A DNA stretch of 64,000 bases. Source: Balanoglossus misakiensis (lineage: Eukaryota; Hemichordata). Shown one piece after another: positions 12,403 through 24,137 of this stretch (positions within the stretch are counted from its first letter, which is position 1; every line of letters begins with the position of its first letter). The notes beneath the pieces were generated by a model. It made no database searches. It saw nothing but the letters and a program-made list of their open reading frames with translations, and was not told the DNA's origin. The position numbers and the translations under genes are program-made. The DNA is taken from contig CM082582.2 of assembly GCA_040954595.2 (NCBI GenBank), positions 9,238,001 to 9,302,000 on the forward strand, read 5' to 3'.

Positions 12403-13587
12403 ATGGCAGAACATCAAGTTTGGATGATTGTGACCATACTATTTGCGACCCTGGCGTTCGCGACAATGGTAGTTTTCAATGCATTGGCCGCTGTGAACGT
12501 GGGTAAGTTTAGCGGGCTCAGATGACGATACGTGTCTTATAATGGAACACTGATTTGGAAAACTTTCGAAAATTTATAGATAAAAATCACGAGTTTTACT
12601 TTTAAAGAAATTTGTTTTGCGTTCTGTTGCACATGGTTGATTATTCTGCACACACAAAATGCAATCAGCGCCTTCCACCCGTACGCGAGATCGGTTACAA
12701 CAGGCGACAAAATTTTCACTCTCCTCCATAACTTTTTTATAGGCGTTATATTCCTGAACGACACTGGCAGTATCTCTGATAAGTACTATTTCGTCCTCAC
12801 ACCGGCCGGTTGGACTTTCAGCATCTGGTCTCTCATTTACATCTGGTTGGTGCTTGCCATACTGTACACCTTAACGACAATTTGTCGCAAAAACAAGACC
12901 GACTACGTCTACGTGCGCCCCAAAGTGTTGACGTTCCCTTTCTACTTCTGCCTGATCGTGAACTTCGGTCTGAACATCGGGTGGTTGATTCTGTGGGACC
13001 GTCAGTACATCCCCGCCTCCACGATCGCGCTGCTCCTCATGTGCTTCACGCAGTATATCTGCATGGGGGTCTCCCACGCCAACCTGTACCAGTACCTGCC
13101 CCGGCTGATGCACTCCCAGAAGTTCGACGTCTGGTGCCTCCGGATCTTGGTCCACAACGGCCTCGCCGTCTACACCACCTGGTGCACCATCGCCGCCCTG
13201 CTGAACGTCGGCACCACGCTGATCTACTGGATCGACCTCAGCCAGCAGACGGCCGGGATCATCTGCCTCTCCATCCTGGCGGGCGAAGTCGTCCTGTGGG
13301 CTCTGCTGGAGGTGCTCGTCCTCGACAGGTGGTTCCGCTACACGCTCACCATCTGGCCCACCGTCATCTGGGCCCTGGCCGGCAGCCTGGAGCAAAACTG
13401 GGACCTGACCGTGACCACCTGTATCTACACTCTAGTTCTGATTGTCGTCGCTGCTTGCCTCTTCGTCTTCCGTATTGGTGTCTTCTTCTGGAGGGTCTGC
13501 AGCAAGCCACTAATCACAAGAGATCAACTTCAGTTAATCGAACATGAAATGACGGCAACTACAAGCAAACAACATCTTGATTCCTAG
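12403..13587 (+). CDS. TspO-like multipass membrane protein, family copy C
   Basis: Coding exons 12403-12502 and 12743-13587 give 314 residues. The upstream acceptor is at 12377-12378 (TTCTAG), and the ATG context is CCAAAATGG. The donor is GTGG|GTAAGT and the acceptor TTTATAG|GC, phase 1. There are eight hydrophobic segments by eye: one in exon 1 (about 6-31), then seven in exon 2. A sequon (Asn39-Asp-Thr41) follows segment 1, then TPAGWTFSIWSLIYIW (53-68), LNIGWLILWDRQY, ILVHNGLAVYTTW and RYTLTIWPTVIWALAG. Aromatic residues are concentrated in the membrane segments as in TspO-like proteins. The C-terminal tail is short and polar. Copy D follows 1.1 kb downstream in the same orientation, so this is a tandem pair; the transported or bound ligand is unknown. 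Confidence 0.8.
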
Positions 13588-14703
13588 AATAGACTCTTTG
13601 ATGAATATTTTGCGGCTACCGACTCCGATTCCAATTCGAATGTATAAATCTTTAAATTGGCCAATTTCAATTTGTAAGTTTTTGCCGATTCTCCCTTTTT
13701 ACAAATTTGCAGCAAATCAATATTTTATTAGGAAGGTTTTTGAAGACTTAACATTTTATCAATTTCAAATTGAGATTCATCAATCTCCTATTTCCACATT
13801 TTGACTTCCAACCAGCTATTTGCATTTCAGATGAACAGTGACCAGATTACTAGTGCTTTGTTCAAATAATATTCTTGGTGTATCATTTTTGGAGTGGCAT
13901 AGGTTTTCCTTGATGTGGCATTATTTTCTGACAAACACATTAAAAGAGATAAATAAGACATTTCTGTTCGAGTAATGGTTTTATGTCGACAGACGGATCG
14001 CCGAGCAGGCGAAATGATGGACGGAGAGATGGACCGAGCACAGTGTTTTGTCGTGAGGAACGTATATGGCGCCCTCAACCGGTCACACCTTGGTTTCGAT
14101 GGCTCCTGAAGCCACTCTCGTCTTCATTATATATTTTTCTCTAAACTCCACATTGCTGGAAAAACAATTCTAGATTTCGGAATTCGGTTTAAAGATGTGG
14201 AATAAAGAAGCTTGCACTATAGTATACGCCCTAAAGACAAGTTGCGCGGCGTTTTGGGATGTCGAAATACACCACATCACTTTCGGGGCAACGGTCAAGG
14301 AGCAAAAGAATGTCCGTTACATAAAACTACGCAATTCATGAAGTGTAGCAACACATAGGTTGGGCAGGGATTTGTCAATGGTTAACGGAATCATATCTAA
14401 TTTTAAACAGTCACATTCATGAGAACGTGAGATCGTCAGCAGATTTTCTGAGCATCGCATTCTTGCGATAAGCTGACGACAAAGGATTTTGGACACTTCT
14501 CTTCTAGACATCGTCGGCGGAGGTTGCATTCAGACAAAGTTCACAGGTGAGTACGCGAATACCTTTGACTACATATTCATCGACCAACTGACCACTTAGC
14601 GCGCAAAGGATGATGTCTTAATTAATTATACAATGACCGTTATTTAGTTCTGTTCATATATTTAGTTTTTTTTTCTTTTTCTCTGTTTCGCTTGATTTCG
14701 CAG
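13588..14703. other. Spacer between family copies C and D
   Basis: AT-rich 3' flank of copy C and 5' flank of copy D. A possible polyadenylation signal for copy C (AATAAA) lies near 14202, which would give a 3' untranslated region of about 600 bases. No other gene seen. Confidence 0.4.
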
Positions 14704-14708
14704 GCAAG

Positions 14709-16243
14709 ATGGCGAAGCATAAAGTGTGGCTTATGCTTATCATTATCTTATTCGTTCTCGTGTACGTGGCAACTCTTGCAATCAACGCCTTGGCCAATAT
14801 TCCTGATTTAAGTAAGTAGCAACGTGACGAGATACGACAACCGTTATCATGGTGATAAAACAAATAGAGGTACAAACGTAAAATCCGGGCTCCCGTGGGA
14901 GGGGGGGGGGGACTCTTTCTCGCATTGAACGTAATTTAACAAGAGTTCAACATGTCACAATATCAGAGTGACGTAAACTACCTTGGCCAGAAGTCGACTC
15001 GGATTTGATTCAAAATATCATAAAAACTGAAGCGTAAAACACCGGGCGATCAAGGTGATGTCGCTTGGGGGACATCCGGGGTGTCATCAACCACCTTGGC
15101 CTGAAGTCGACTGCAATCAGGGTTTAAAGGTCACAAAATCAAGGTGATGCCAGTTTACATAGGCTCCAGATCGGCTGTAAAATCTTGGGTCCAAAGTTTG
15201 CAAAATCGCCCACAGAGTGACGTAAATTAAATGACTAATTCATTATCTTAAGTCGGCCCTAATCACTACACACCTTCCTTCATCTGTGGCGTCTTTAGGT
15301 TTCAATAGTATTTTATTTGGCATTGCGTGCAAAAACTTGATTCCCATTAGACTATTTCCTAATAAAAACTATTTTCATTCCCAAATGTACAGATTTGAAG
15401 ATTTTCCAAAACTCAACAGGCGACATTTCAGACAAGTACATACTCAACATAACACCGGCCAATTGGACATTCACAATATGGGGCATCATCTACTTCTGGC
15501 TGACTCTGATGGTCGTGTACTGCTTCACCACGCTCTGCCGCAAGAACGACACCGACTACGTGTACGTGCGACCGCGCGTGCTGACGCCGATGTTCTACGT
15601 CTGGTTCATGCTGAACCTGGGCCTGAACACCGCCTGGCTGGTCTTATGGGACCGTGAACTCATGCCCTACGCGTTCCTGGTGCTGATCGCCGTGTCCCTG
15701 TCCAACTACTTCGTGCTCATCATCGCCCACAAGAATCTGTGGAAGCACCTCTCCAACATGACGGCCAACCAGATCTTCGACGTGTGGGCCATCCGCGTGC
15801 TCGTGCACAACGGCGTGGGCGTGTACGCCACCTGGTGCACGGTGGCCACGCTGCTCAACACCGGCATCTGCCTCGTGTACTGGTACGACGTCGACCAAGA
15901 GACGGCCGGTATCGTCTGCCTGTCGATCCTGTCGCTTGAGGTTGTCGTGTGGTTCAGCTTGGAGACATTTGTCCTGGACAGGTGGACCCGCTACACCCTG
16001 ACCATCTGGCCCACCATCATCTGGGCTCTCTCCGGCATTCTCAGCCTGAACTGGAATCTGGACAACGCCACCTGTATTTTCAGCCTCGTTCTGATCATCC
16101 TGGCCGGTCTCATCTTCATCTTCCGGATTGTGCTTTTTGTCTGGAGAGTTTGCAACCAGCCGCTGCTGAGCTCTAAGACCTCTCCAGAATCGCTCGGCAT
16201 GGAAACATACAAATCCGAAAGCAAACAGAATATTGTCGCCTAG
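14709..16243 (+). CDS. TspO-like multipass membrane protein, family copy D
   Basis: Coding exons 14709-14811 and 15393-16243 give 317 residues. The acceptor before the start is TTTCGCAG (ends 14703) and the ATG context is GCAAGATGG. The intron (14812-15392, GTAAGT...TACAG) is phase 1 like its paralogues. Exon 1 encodes one hydrophobic segment. Exon 2 starts with a sequon (Asn-Ser-Thr), then TPANWTFTIWGIIYFW, LNTAWLVLWDREL, VLVHNGVGVYATW and RYTLTIWPTIIWALSG. The closest relative by eye is copy C: both share the DYVYVRP loop, DxDQETAGI-type loop and an RVCxxPL start of the tail. Third codon positions of exon 2 are strongly G/C-ending against AT-rich flanks. AATAAA hexamers at about 16648, 16690 and 16915 are candidate 3' ends. 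Confidence 0.8.
14975..15160. repeat. Degenerate duplication inside the copy D intron
   Basis: The phrase ACCTTGGCC(A/T)GAAGTCGACT occurs near 14980 and again near 15092, and ATCAAGGTGATG near 15050 and 15140. The spacings are unequal (about 113 and 90 bases), so this is an old, eroded tandem duplication. Confidence 0.5.
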
Positions 16244-19200
16244 ACAGAAAGAAGAAGGAAAGGAAAAACGTGAAGAACCCCGCCCTCACAGCTCGCACCA
16301 ATTGATGACATTCGCACAGAATTTTGTATTTGCTTGTGACAGCACGCTAACGTCAATGCAAAATCATTTCCATAGTCAAATTGATACAAGGTAGCTCATC
16401 TCCATGTCCATGAGACGAAAAAACACTATTTACACATTTTTGAGAGACCATGATGTGCCTGGCATGGGTAAAGGAACCCTGGCAGTATTCTTCATCCATC
16501 AAAATTGGACCCTCGGGTGTCAGAAATCTCATCAATCAATGGTCCTGGAGTGTCAAAAATATTATGATTCAATGTAGACGTTGAACCACATTGAATCATT
16601 GTAAACTATGATGGATTACTGCAGAAAATCATTTCTATATGTTTAAAATAAACGCCTGCTAAATAATGCCTGCTAAATTTTGACAAACTACAAAACAAAA
16701 TAAACTGAAATGCAGTTGGTTTTCTCTACAGAAATCATTTTAGATTTTCCACTGAAGTTTAGAAAGGACTTGAAAAAATAGGGGGAGGATTGAAGGGTTG
16801 CCTTTTTGTGTGAAAATCTCTTTCCGACGAGGACAAAAATAATTATATGTAAATATCACATGATTTGTAACTGTTCCGTTTTTGCCCTTAGTAAAATTGT
16901 ATCACCATAAATTCAATAAACGGTTTACTTTTTAAAGTGTCCTGATAAATTGTGATTTACCTTGAGTGTCTTTTATCGCCTTGGGTCCCTGAGGTGAGAC
17001 GGCGGTTCGAAACCGAGGCCAGAAGTTACGTGCGTGTGTTGGCTGTTCCTGTACGGAGGAGGGGGGGATTGGGTCCTTGCACTGAAAATCAACAACCGTA
17101 TAGTATAAGTCGGAATTCACCGGAAGAAGACTGCAGTTAACCCCAGGAAGTGGTGGAAATGGTTCTGACTGAATTCGAAAACCGTCTTCACTCCGAGAGG
17201 TCGAAGATCTCAATCAACGGATGACATTGCACGCGTCACAGAAGACCCACTTTTTTCAACACAAATTCGATGGCTCTGATGTTTTTCAAACATACAAAGT
17301 TTGCCTATGGTCTCAAGGGGCAAAAGGAAAAATGGAAGAGATTATTCTAAATAAAGTTAATTTTCATTAGTGAAGACCGAACTATAATGTCTGAAAAACA
17401 TACTTGTGCTATTACATTGTGTTTTTAAATATTTTATTCGGGACGAAAAACATTACAAGATGTCAGGGTGAGCAAAGGTGCACAAAACATGGTAAACAAC
17501 TTGGTAAAAATTAAGAATACAATGCTTATGGCTATTTTACTTGCAAATATTTGTGAATTTTAGCAAGGTCGCGAAAACAGTGAATCGTCTAGGAGAAGCA
17601 TTTCAGGGTTCAATGAGACCCTTATTCCAAAATATCCTTGTGAGGTGTCCACGAAAGTAGAAAAATATTTATGCGTTTGAGGGGACTCGTGGTGGCATAT
17701 TATTAAAGATACTCAAAAATGTCGTTCGACTAATGACAGTTAACTTGAAAATATTTGTCTCGTCAATTCCATGTGAACGACAACTTATGCATACTTATAC
17801 GTGCACTGTATTTGTAGGTCAACGCAAATATAATGTGTGCACATCGATATTGCTTGAGGCCTGCACCATGGCCGAGATGCCGTTTATCCTTCACGTGTGA
17901 CGTCACCTTCAACAACCCTCCCAAATAAATTTATTTGAAAAAAATACAGAAACGGTGACTTAAAATGGCCGTGTAATATTCTTAGCGTTCATTAGCAACT
18001 TCACGTCCCAGTTTATAATATAATGTAGAATACCAGCATCTGAAGTACACGTGGTTTGCTGAAGTTCCAACTGACTGCCCCCTACGTTCAATTTTTTGAT
18101 TCCACAGGCTATCGACTGTGCCTTTGGAAAAAATTCATAGCCAGACTATGGTTCGTTTCACACTGCGTGGTTACCTTTAATAGTTACTGTTTTTTTTCAT
18201 AATGGGAAATTTTACGTCGGCTATATTATTATGATACATCACAGAAGGTGGGTGATTGTTGTCGCGTTGACCATTGGCAGTATCAGCTCATTCTGTACAA
18301 GCTCTGCATTGGCAGTGAAGCTTCGCCTGTGGACGCCCGCCCTCATATCTTTCAATCAGTCACTCAAGAATATCGTTTCATCGGAAAAAAACAAGAACCA
18401 CAAAACATGAAGTTACAGTTGAGTGACCGCTGGAGCTATAGAAGTCCATTCAGGTTGTCAAAACACCTACAACGTGTTTTTTTTCTTTCTCTTTTTGGGG
18501 TGTTTTGACTTTGGACCACGGTGTATGTGACGTCACGGCCTCGCTCTGCAGCATGCAGGACAAGACCGTAGTTGGTTCGCAATGGCGGGTGTCTTGGGGA
18601 CTAACAAGTGTTTTCGCCTCATCCCGATCGGCGAGATAAAGGTCAAAGCTACACATGTAGACAGGCATCATCCTCTGAACCTAACACTAAAAGACCACAA
18701 CATTCAAAGCCAATAAACAAGACCATAAAACTAAAAAAAATGTTGTTGTTTTCTTCGTTATACTGCCGGAACGTTACTTTTGTGAACTGATAAAATTTAA
18801 AGATTCTTTCCTAAGTATAAATCCTGGAAATATCGGAAAAGCATCGATGTTCACTGACATTGCCATTTGCAAGTACACTCCATAGGGATGGATTCCCATA
18901 GTTCCGTGGGAGATACCAAAGACTGCCCAACTGGTGCCATGTATGATACCATGGTCACAGTTGCTAGGAGTAATTGGTCACCATCTCGACTACAAAACAC
19001 TGCAGAAAGGTGTGACAGTACTTGTCACAGTATATTATGATTTTCAATGAATAAACTGCGTTGGAAAGGAAACCACTTTTTCGTGGAAACCAACCCCACG
19101 TGTTTACAGTTCCACTGAAGAAAACACGTCGTACGTGCTGACTGAGGTGTACGTTTCTGCAACCTGTTGCCATGGCTGCCGACATCGACACGCGCACGTT

Positions 19201-20500
19201 ACCAGGTCATTAGATATGTACCTGGTGACTCAAAAACGAAACCGTACAGTCATACCGACATCTTCATCTTAATATAAAGATCGCGATAAAAAGTTATGAC
19301 AAGACAAGACTGTGAAATGTAGGAATGAGGAAAATTTGATGATAACACAGTCACATTTGTCTATTTGCACAATTCATGCATCAATTGCTTCCAGGGATAA
19401 GGGTTGGGTCGAGTCTATCAACTTCAGAAGTCAATTATGCTTTTAACTTTGGTCTCAGTGGCCTCAGGACAGAAATTTATATTGTTCAAATTACAAAATA
19501 AAGAAAATTGGGGAAAAGTGGTATTATTGACGAATTCTGGACTTGTGTACCTTAATTCGCCGAAGCAGAGGTGACAAAGTCACCTTGTGTCAATGACCTG
19601 ACCACTTCCGTCACACCACCCCTCGGGCCAGACAAACCTTGCGGTGTCTGGTTTCACATGGGTCGTTACCCTTGAAGGAGGATTTACAAAATCAAAACTC
19701 AAATATGAGCGCAAACAGACGCGTTATCGGAACCATTTAAAAAGGGGGAGCTGGTGCAATATCGACACATATGCACAACAGCGTTTTCACACAACAAGTC
19801 TCACACTTCACTCCCCACAAAAAGTGCTTGGAGGCGGACTCTGACAGGAACAGAAAATACCTCTTTTTACTATAAGGTAGGATCAACGAAAACATGGTGG
19901 TGTATTGGTCCATCGCTTGGTTATGATGTTCTGCATGTTGTCAGTGCAAGTTGACTTTCAGAGATTTCGATTCGGTGTGTTACCCTGTTCTGGTGTCTAT
20001 CTGCAAGATATAAGCACTGGAATGCAAAGAAAAGCTATTTCAAACTAACGCTGAAACGTGATGTTCTAGCTACAATTCAGTTATGTATCCTTGAAATGAG
20101 GTTTGCAAAATTGTGCCAAAGCTAACCGATTTAAAGCACTACGAAAATGGTAAGAGACATATACAGTGTGCATAGCATAATACACGTTTCCAAGTTTCTC
20201 GCCAGAGCTGTAATACCTGAAAGTGTAACGTATGTGGGGGTTACCACGTTGTTTTTGATGACAAATGTGATTTTGACAAAAATGGCGTAAGTAACATGTA
20301 TATCGACACCTTAAAATTGATAACTGCGTGTTAAAAGCCATGCAGTTGTCCCGGTTTAACATGTTTAGTAGAGTTTGGTTTCCCACTTGAACTTTCAACC
20401 CCACGCGGCCGACTTGTCAAAACTTGCATACCACTGAACTCGAACTTGCGGTTAATTGATCCTCGAGGTGTATATTGCTGTCCTGTGTACAGATAAACTG
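16244..20500. other. Spacer between family copy D and the short copy E
   Basis: About 4.2 kb with no ORF I would call a gene on either strand. It holds the 3' untranslated region of copy D at its left end. I see no RNA gene and no clear mobile element. Confidence 0.45.
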
Positions 20501-20504
20501 AGTT

Positions 20505-20545
20505 GAAAACCTTGACATGTCTGGATTTTGGACATTGATTTTGTT
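20505..20545 (+). promoter_or_regulatory. Conserved block upstream of short copy E
   Basis: Contains AAAACCTTGACATGTCTGG at 20507-20525, which recurs at 51938-51956 upstream of short copy F, followed in both by TTTTG and an ATTGAT/ATCGAT. The blocks lie about 400 and 365 bases before the respective ATGs. This is either a shared promoter element or noncoding first-exon sequence kept from duplication. The function is inferred from position only. Confidence 0.5.
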
Positions 20546-20904
20546 TGCTTCTTGATAAACTTTTGGTACATGTGTAACGACGATACAGATTTAAAACTAC
20601 GTTTTCACTCGGCTATGATTGTTGCCGTTTTTATGTAAAAACTTCCAATCTGAGAGATCCGCAACTTGCGGTCAGAGTTTAGTTTTGCGTAAGTAAGTGC
20701 ATGCTTACTTGCATTAAGTCTCTGCCAATGAAAATCTCTGTAAGTAATGAAACATTCAAAGTCTGCTAAACGGCCTCAACAAATGCATGTTGAGCAATTT
20801 GATTTGTGGTTTTCTTTAGTCATATCGGTTCCTCCTCCAGATTACTGATTCGTCTTTTAGAACAAATAATTAACTCTCCGTTTTTTGTATATATTTCAGA
20901 CAAA

Positions 20905-21362
20905 ATGAAGCAACAGAAAATATGGTCAGCAATTCTTATCATATGCCTAACATTGATCTGTTGGGTTACCATGGTGACCGGTGCACCGATCAATTTTCCT
21001 GATCCAGGTATGTACAGTGATTTTTACTGAACCTTCGTTTTCAATTTTGCCCCTACTCTGCAATCAACTGCTTTTAGAACCAGTTCATTTATTCAAGTTC
21101 GACTGATTTCAGTCTCAAGGTTTACAGAATTATCACTAGACAGCGTGGCGTCATCTTAAATTCATTACCGCAGCCTACTAACAATTTTCCCCTTTCAATT
21201 GTCGAAACAGATATCACAATAAGGACGACAAACAACACGTCGTGCGCGGCGTCCGAACCGTACACACTGCACATCACGCCCGCAGACTGGACACTTCTCA
21301 TCGTCTACTCGTGCTTCGGCTGCGCCATGTCAAACAGCGTTGCATCGTCGCTCCCTAAGTGA
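20905..21362 (+). CDS. Short 84-residue member of the TspO-like family, copy E
   Basis: Coding exons 20905-21007 and 21211-21362 give 84 residues. The donor is CCAG|GTATGT and the acceptor GAAACAG|AT, phase 1, the same intron position as the full-length copies. A likely noncoding first exon ends at 20687 (TTTTGC|GTAAGTAAG), with its acceptor at 20898-20899. Exon 1 reads as a signal peptide with possible cleavage in VTG|AP. Exon 2 keeps a sequon (Asn-Asn-Thr-Ser) and the family phrase YTLHITPADWT, then LLIVYSCFG, and stops 13 residues later. Everything after the second membrane segment of the family is absent, and no family-like sequence follows the stop. AATAAA near 21698 is a plausible 3' end. 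A same-length partner (52305-52795) argues that it is a real short gene and not a chance pseudogene. Confidence 0.65.
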
Positions 21363-21949
21363 CTACTATAAAAGAAAGTTTTTTTTAATGAGTGTGCTTC
21401 TGTCACTGCCGAGGACATGTCTCCAGAGACGGGAATATATCTAGAGAGAGAGAGAGTATGTATGTGTGTACACGAGGCGGCTGGATCGTCCGTCTTGTAA
21501 TTGTTGTGATACATGTTGTGCGTCTGCAAGAACGATAAATTATTTATGTACTTTTTTGTAGTAAACGACAAAATGTCTTGTCTTTTCGAAGTTCAAAAGG
21601 CGCCATCACTTCGGATTTAGTAATGTATTGAAGAAATGAATATATATGATGTATATACTATAAATTCCTTCGAATGAGATCATTGAATGAACATTTAATA
21701 AAGTTTAATACGTATTTTAGAACTAAAGGCTACATCTCTTTGATTGTATACTGTTTGGGGGTTCTTTGCATTGAAGAAAGAGAAATGGATGATTAGAACG
21801 AGATGATAGGGTGGCTCTGAGCTAACCAGCGCCAGTTATGGCGGCCATTTTCATGACTTCCGGAACATGACATCACATCCCTGTATTTTTGATCGTATGA
21901 ATCCCCATTTGTATTTACAAATTAAATGTAAGAAACAGCCACTGTATTT
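21363..21949. other. 3' flank of copy E up to the satellite edge
   Basis: AT-rich, including a probable polyadenylation signal near 21698. No gene. The satellite begins at about 21950 with diverged units. Confidence 0.5.
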
Positions 21950-23400
21950 TGAAAATTCGCAAAGTCGGAAAACCGTCATTTTTTGATGATTTTCATGAGC
22001 AATAACCCATGATTTTTTTTTAAAAATGAAGAAATTACTGAAATTCGCAAAGTGAAAAAATGACCAAATTTTGAAAATTCGCAAAGTCGAAAAATCATCA
22101 TTTTTTGACGATTTTCAGGAGCTATAACCCATGATTTTTTTTCAAAAAATGACCAAATTTCGAAAATTCGCAAAGTCGAAAAATCATCATTTTTTGACGA
22201 TTTTCAGGAGCTATAACCCATGATTTTTTCAAAAAATGACCAAATTTCGAAAATTCGCAAAGTCGAAAAATCGTCATTTTTTGACGATTTTCATGAGCTA
22301 TAACCCATGATTTTTTTCATAAAATGACCAAATTTCGAAAATTCGCAAAGTCGAGAAATTGTCATTTTTTGACGATTTTCCTGAGCTATAACCCATGATT
22401 TTTTCAAAAAATGACCAAATTTCGAAAATCCGCAAAGTCGAAAAATCCTCATTTTTTGACGATTTTCCTGAGCTATAACCCATGATTTTTTCAAAAAATG
22501 ACCAAATTTCGAAAATCCGCAAAGTCGAAAAATCCTCATTTTTTGACGATTTTCCTGAGCTATAACCCATGATTTTTTTCAAAAAATGACCAAATTTCGA
22601 AAATCCGCAAAGTCGAAAAATCCTCATTTTTTGACGATTTTCCTGAGCTATAACCCATGATTTTTTCAAAAAATGACCAAATTTCGAAAATCCGCAAAGT
22701 CGAAAAATCCTCATTTTTTGACGATTTTCCTGAGCTATAACCCATGATTTTTTCAAAAAATGACCAAATTTCGAAAATCCGCAAAGTCGAAAAATCCTCA
22801 TTTTTTGACGATTTTCCTGAGCTATAACCCATGTTTTTTTCAAAAAATGACCAAATTTCGAAAATCCGCAAAGTCGAAAAATCCTCATTTTTTGACGATT
22901 TTCCTGAGCTATAACCCATGATTTTTTCAAAAAATGACCAAATTTCGAAAATCCGCAAAGTCGAAAAATCCTCATTTTTTGACGATTTTCCTGAGCTATA
23001 ACCCATGATTTTTTCAAAAAATGACAAAATTTCGAAAATCCGCAAAGTCGAAAAATCCTCATTTTTTGACGATTTTCCTGAGCTATAACCAATGATTTTT
23101 TCAAAAATGACCAAATTTCGAAAATCCGCAAAGTCGAAAAATCCTCATTTTTTGACGATTTTCCTGAGCTATAACCCATGATTTTTTCAAAAAATGACCA
23201 AATTTCGAAAATCCGCAAAGTCGAAAAATCCTCATTTTTTGACGATTTTCCTGAGCTATAACCCATGATTTTTTCAAAAAATGACCAAATTTCGAAAATC
23301 CGCAGAGTCGAAAAATCCTCATTTTTTGACGATTTTCCTGAGCTATAACCCATGATTTTTCAAAAAATGACCAAATTTCGAAAAATCCGCAAAGTCGAAA
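21950..23400 (+). repeat. Satellite layer B, left edge (87 bp)
   Basis: Units contain CCTCATTTTTTGACGATTTTCCTGAGC and CATGATTTTTTCAAAAAATGACC-type stretches with TCCGCAAAGTC. The outermost units (21950-22300) are the most diverged, with ATTCGCAAAG and CATGAGC or CAGGAGC variants. Inner units are nearly identical. Most units are 87 bp and a few are 88 through one extra T. Confidence 0.9.
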
Positions 23401-24137
23401 AATTGTCATTTCTGGGTGATTTCATGAGCTATAACCCATGGTTTTTCTCAAAAAATCACCAAATTTCGAAAATCCGCAGAGTCGAAAAATTGTCATTTCT
23501 GGGTGATTTCATGAGCTATAACCCATGGTTTTTCTCGAAAAATCACCAAATTTCGAAAATCCGCAAAGTCGAAAAATTGTCATTTCTGGGTGATTTCATG
23601 AGCTATAACCCATGGTTTTTCTCAAAAAATCACCAAATTTCGAAAATCCGCAGAGTCGAAAAATTGTCATTTCTGGGTGATTTCATGAGCTATAACCCAT
23701 GGTTTTTCTCGAAAAATCACCAAATTTCAAAAATCCGCAAAGTCGAAAAATTGTCATTTCTGGGTGATTTCATGAGCTATAACCCATGGTTTTTCTCAAA
23801 AAATCACCAAATTTCGAAAATCCGCAGAGTCGAAAAATTGTCATTTCTGGGTGATTTCATGAGCTATAACCCATGGTTTTTCTCGAAAAATCACCAAATT
23901 TCAAAAATCCGCAAAGTCGAAAAATTGTCATTTCTGGGTGATTTTCATGAGCTATAACCCATGGTTTTTCTCAAAAAATCACCAAATTTCGAAAATCCGC
24001 AAAGTCGAAAAATTGTCATTTCTGAGTGATTTCATGAGCTATAACCCATGGTTTTTCTCAAAAAATCACCAAATTTCGAAAATCCGCAAAGTCGAAAAAT
24101 TGTCATTTCTGGGTGATTTCATGAGCTATAACCCATG
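23401..24137 (+). repeat. Satellite layer C, left (87 bp, alternating dimers)
   Basis: Units carry TGTCATTTCTGGGTGATTTCATG and a TTTTTCTC(A/G)AAAAATCACC segment. Two forms alternate, CTCAAAAAATC with CGCAGAGTC and CTCGAAAAATC with CGCAAAGTC. That makes a 174-bp higher-order dimer repeated at least three times between 23427 and 23940. Confidence 0.85.

Noticed and set aside
16990-17030. GGTTCGAAACC resembling a tRNA B box
   Set aside because: No A box, acceptor stem or anticodon arm can be folded around it on either strand.
20905-21362. Copy E as a simple truncated pseudogene
   Set aside because: The matching 84-residue length, exon sizes and motifs in copy F make a real short gene more likely, although expression is unproven.
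22298-23353. A 351-codon minus-strand ORF and other long ORFs in the satellite (22.3-24.2, 35.0-35.5, 48.4-50.5 kb)
   Set aside because: They are products of an 87-bp repeat open in several frames on both strands, with no start-site, splice or domain support.
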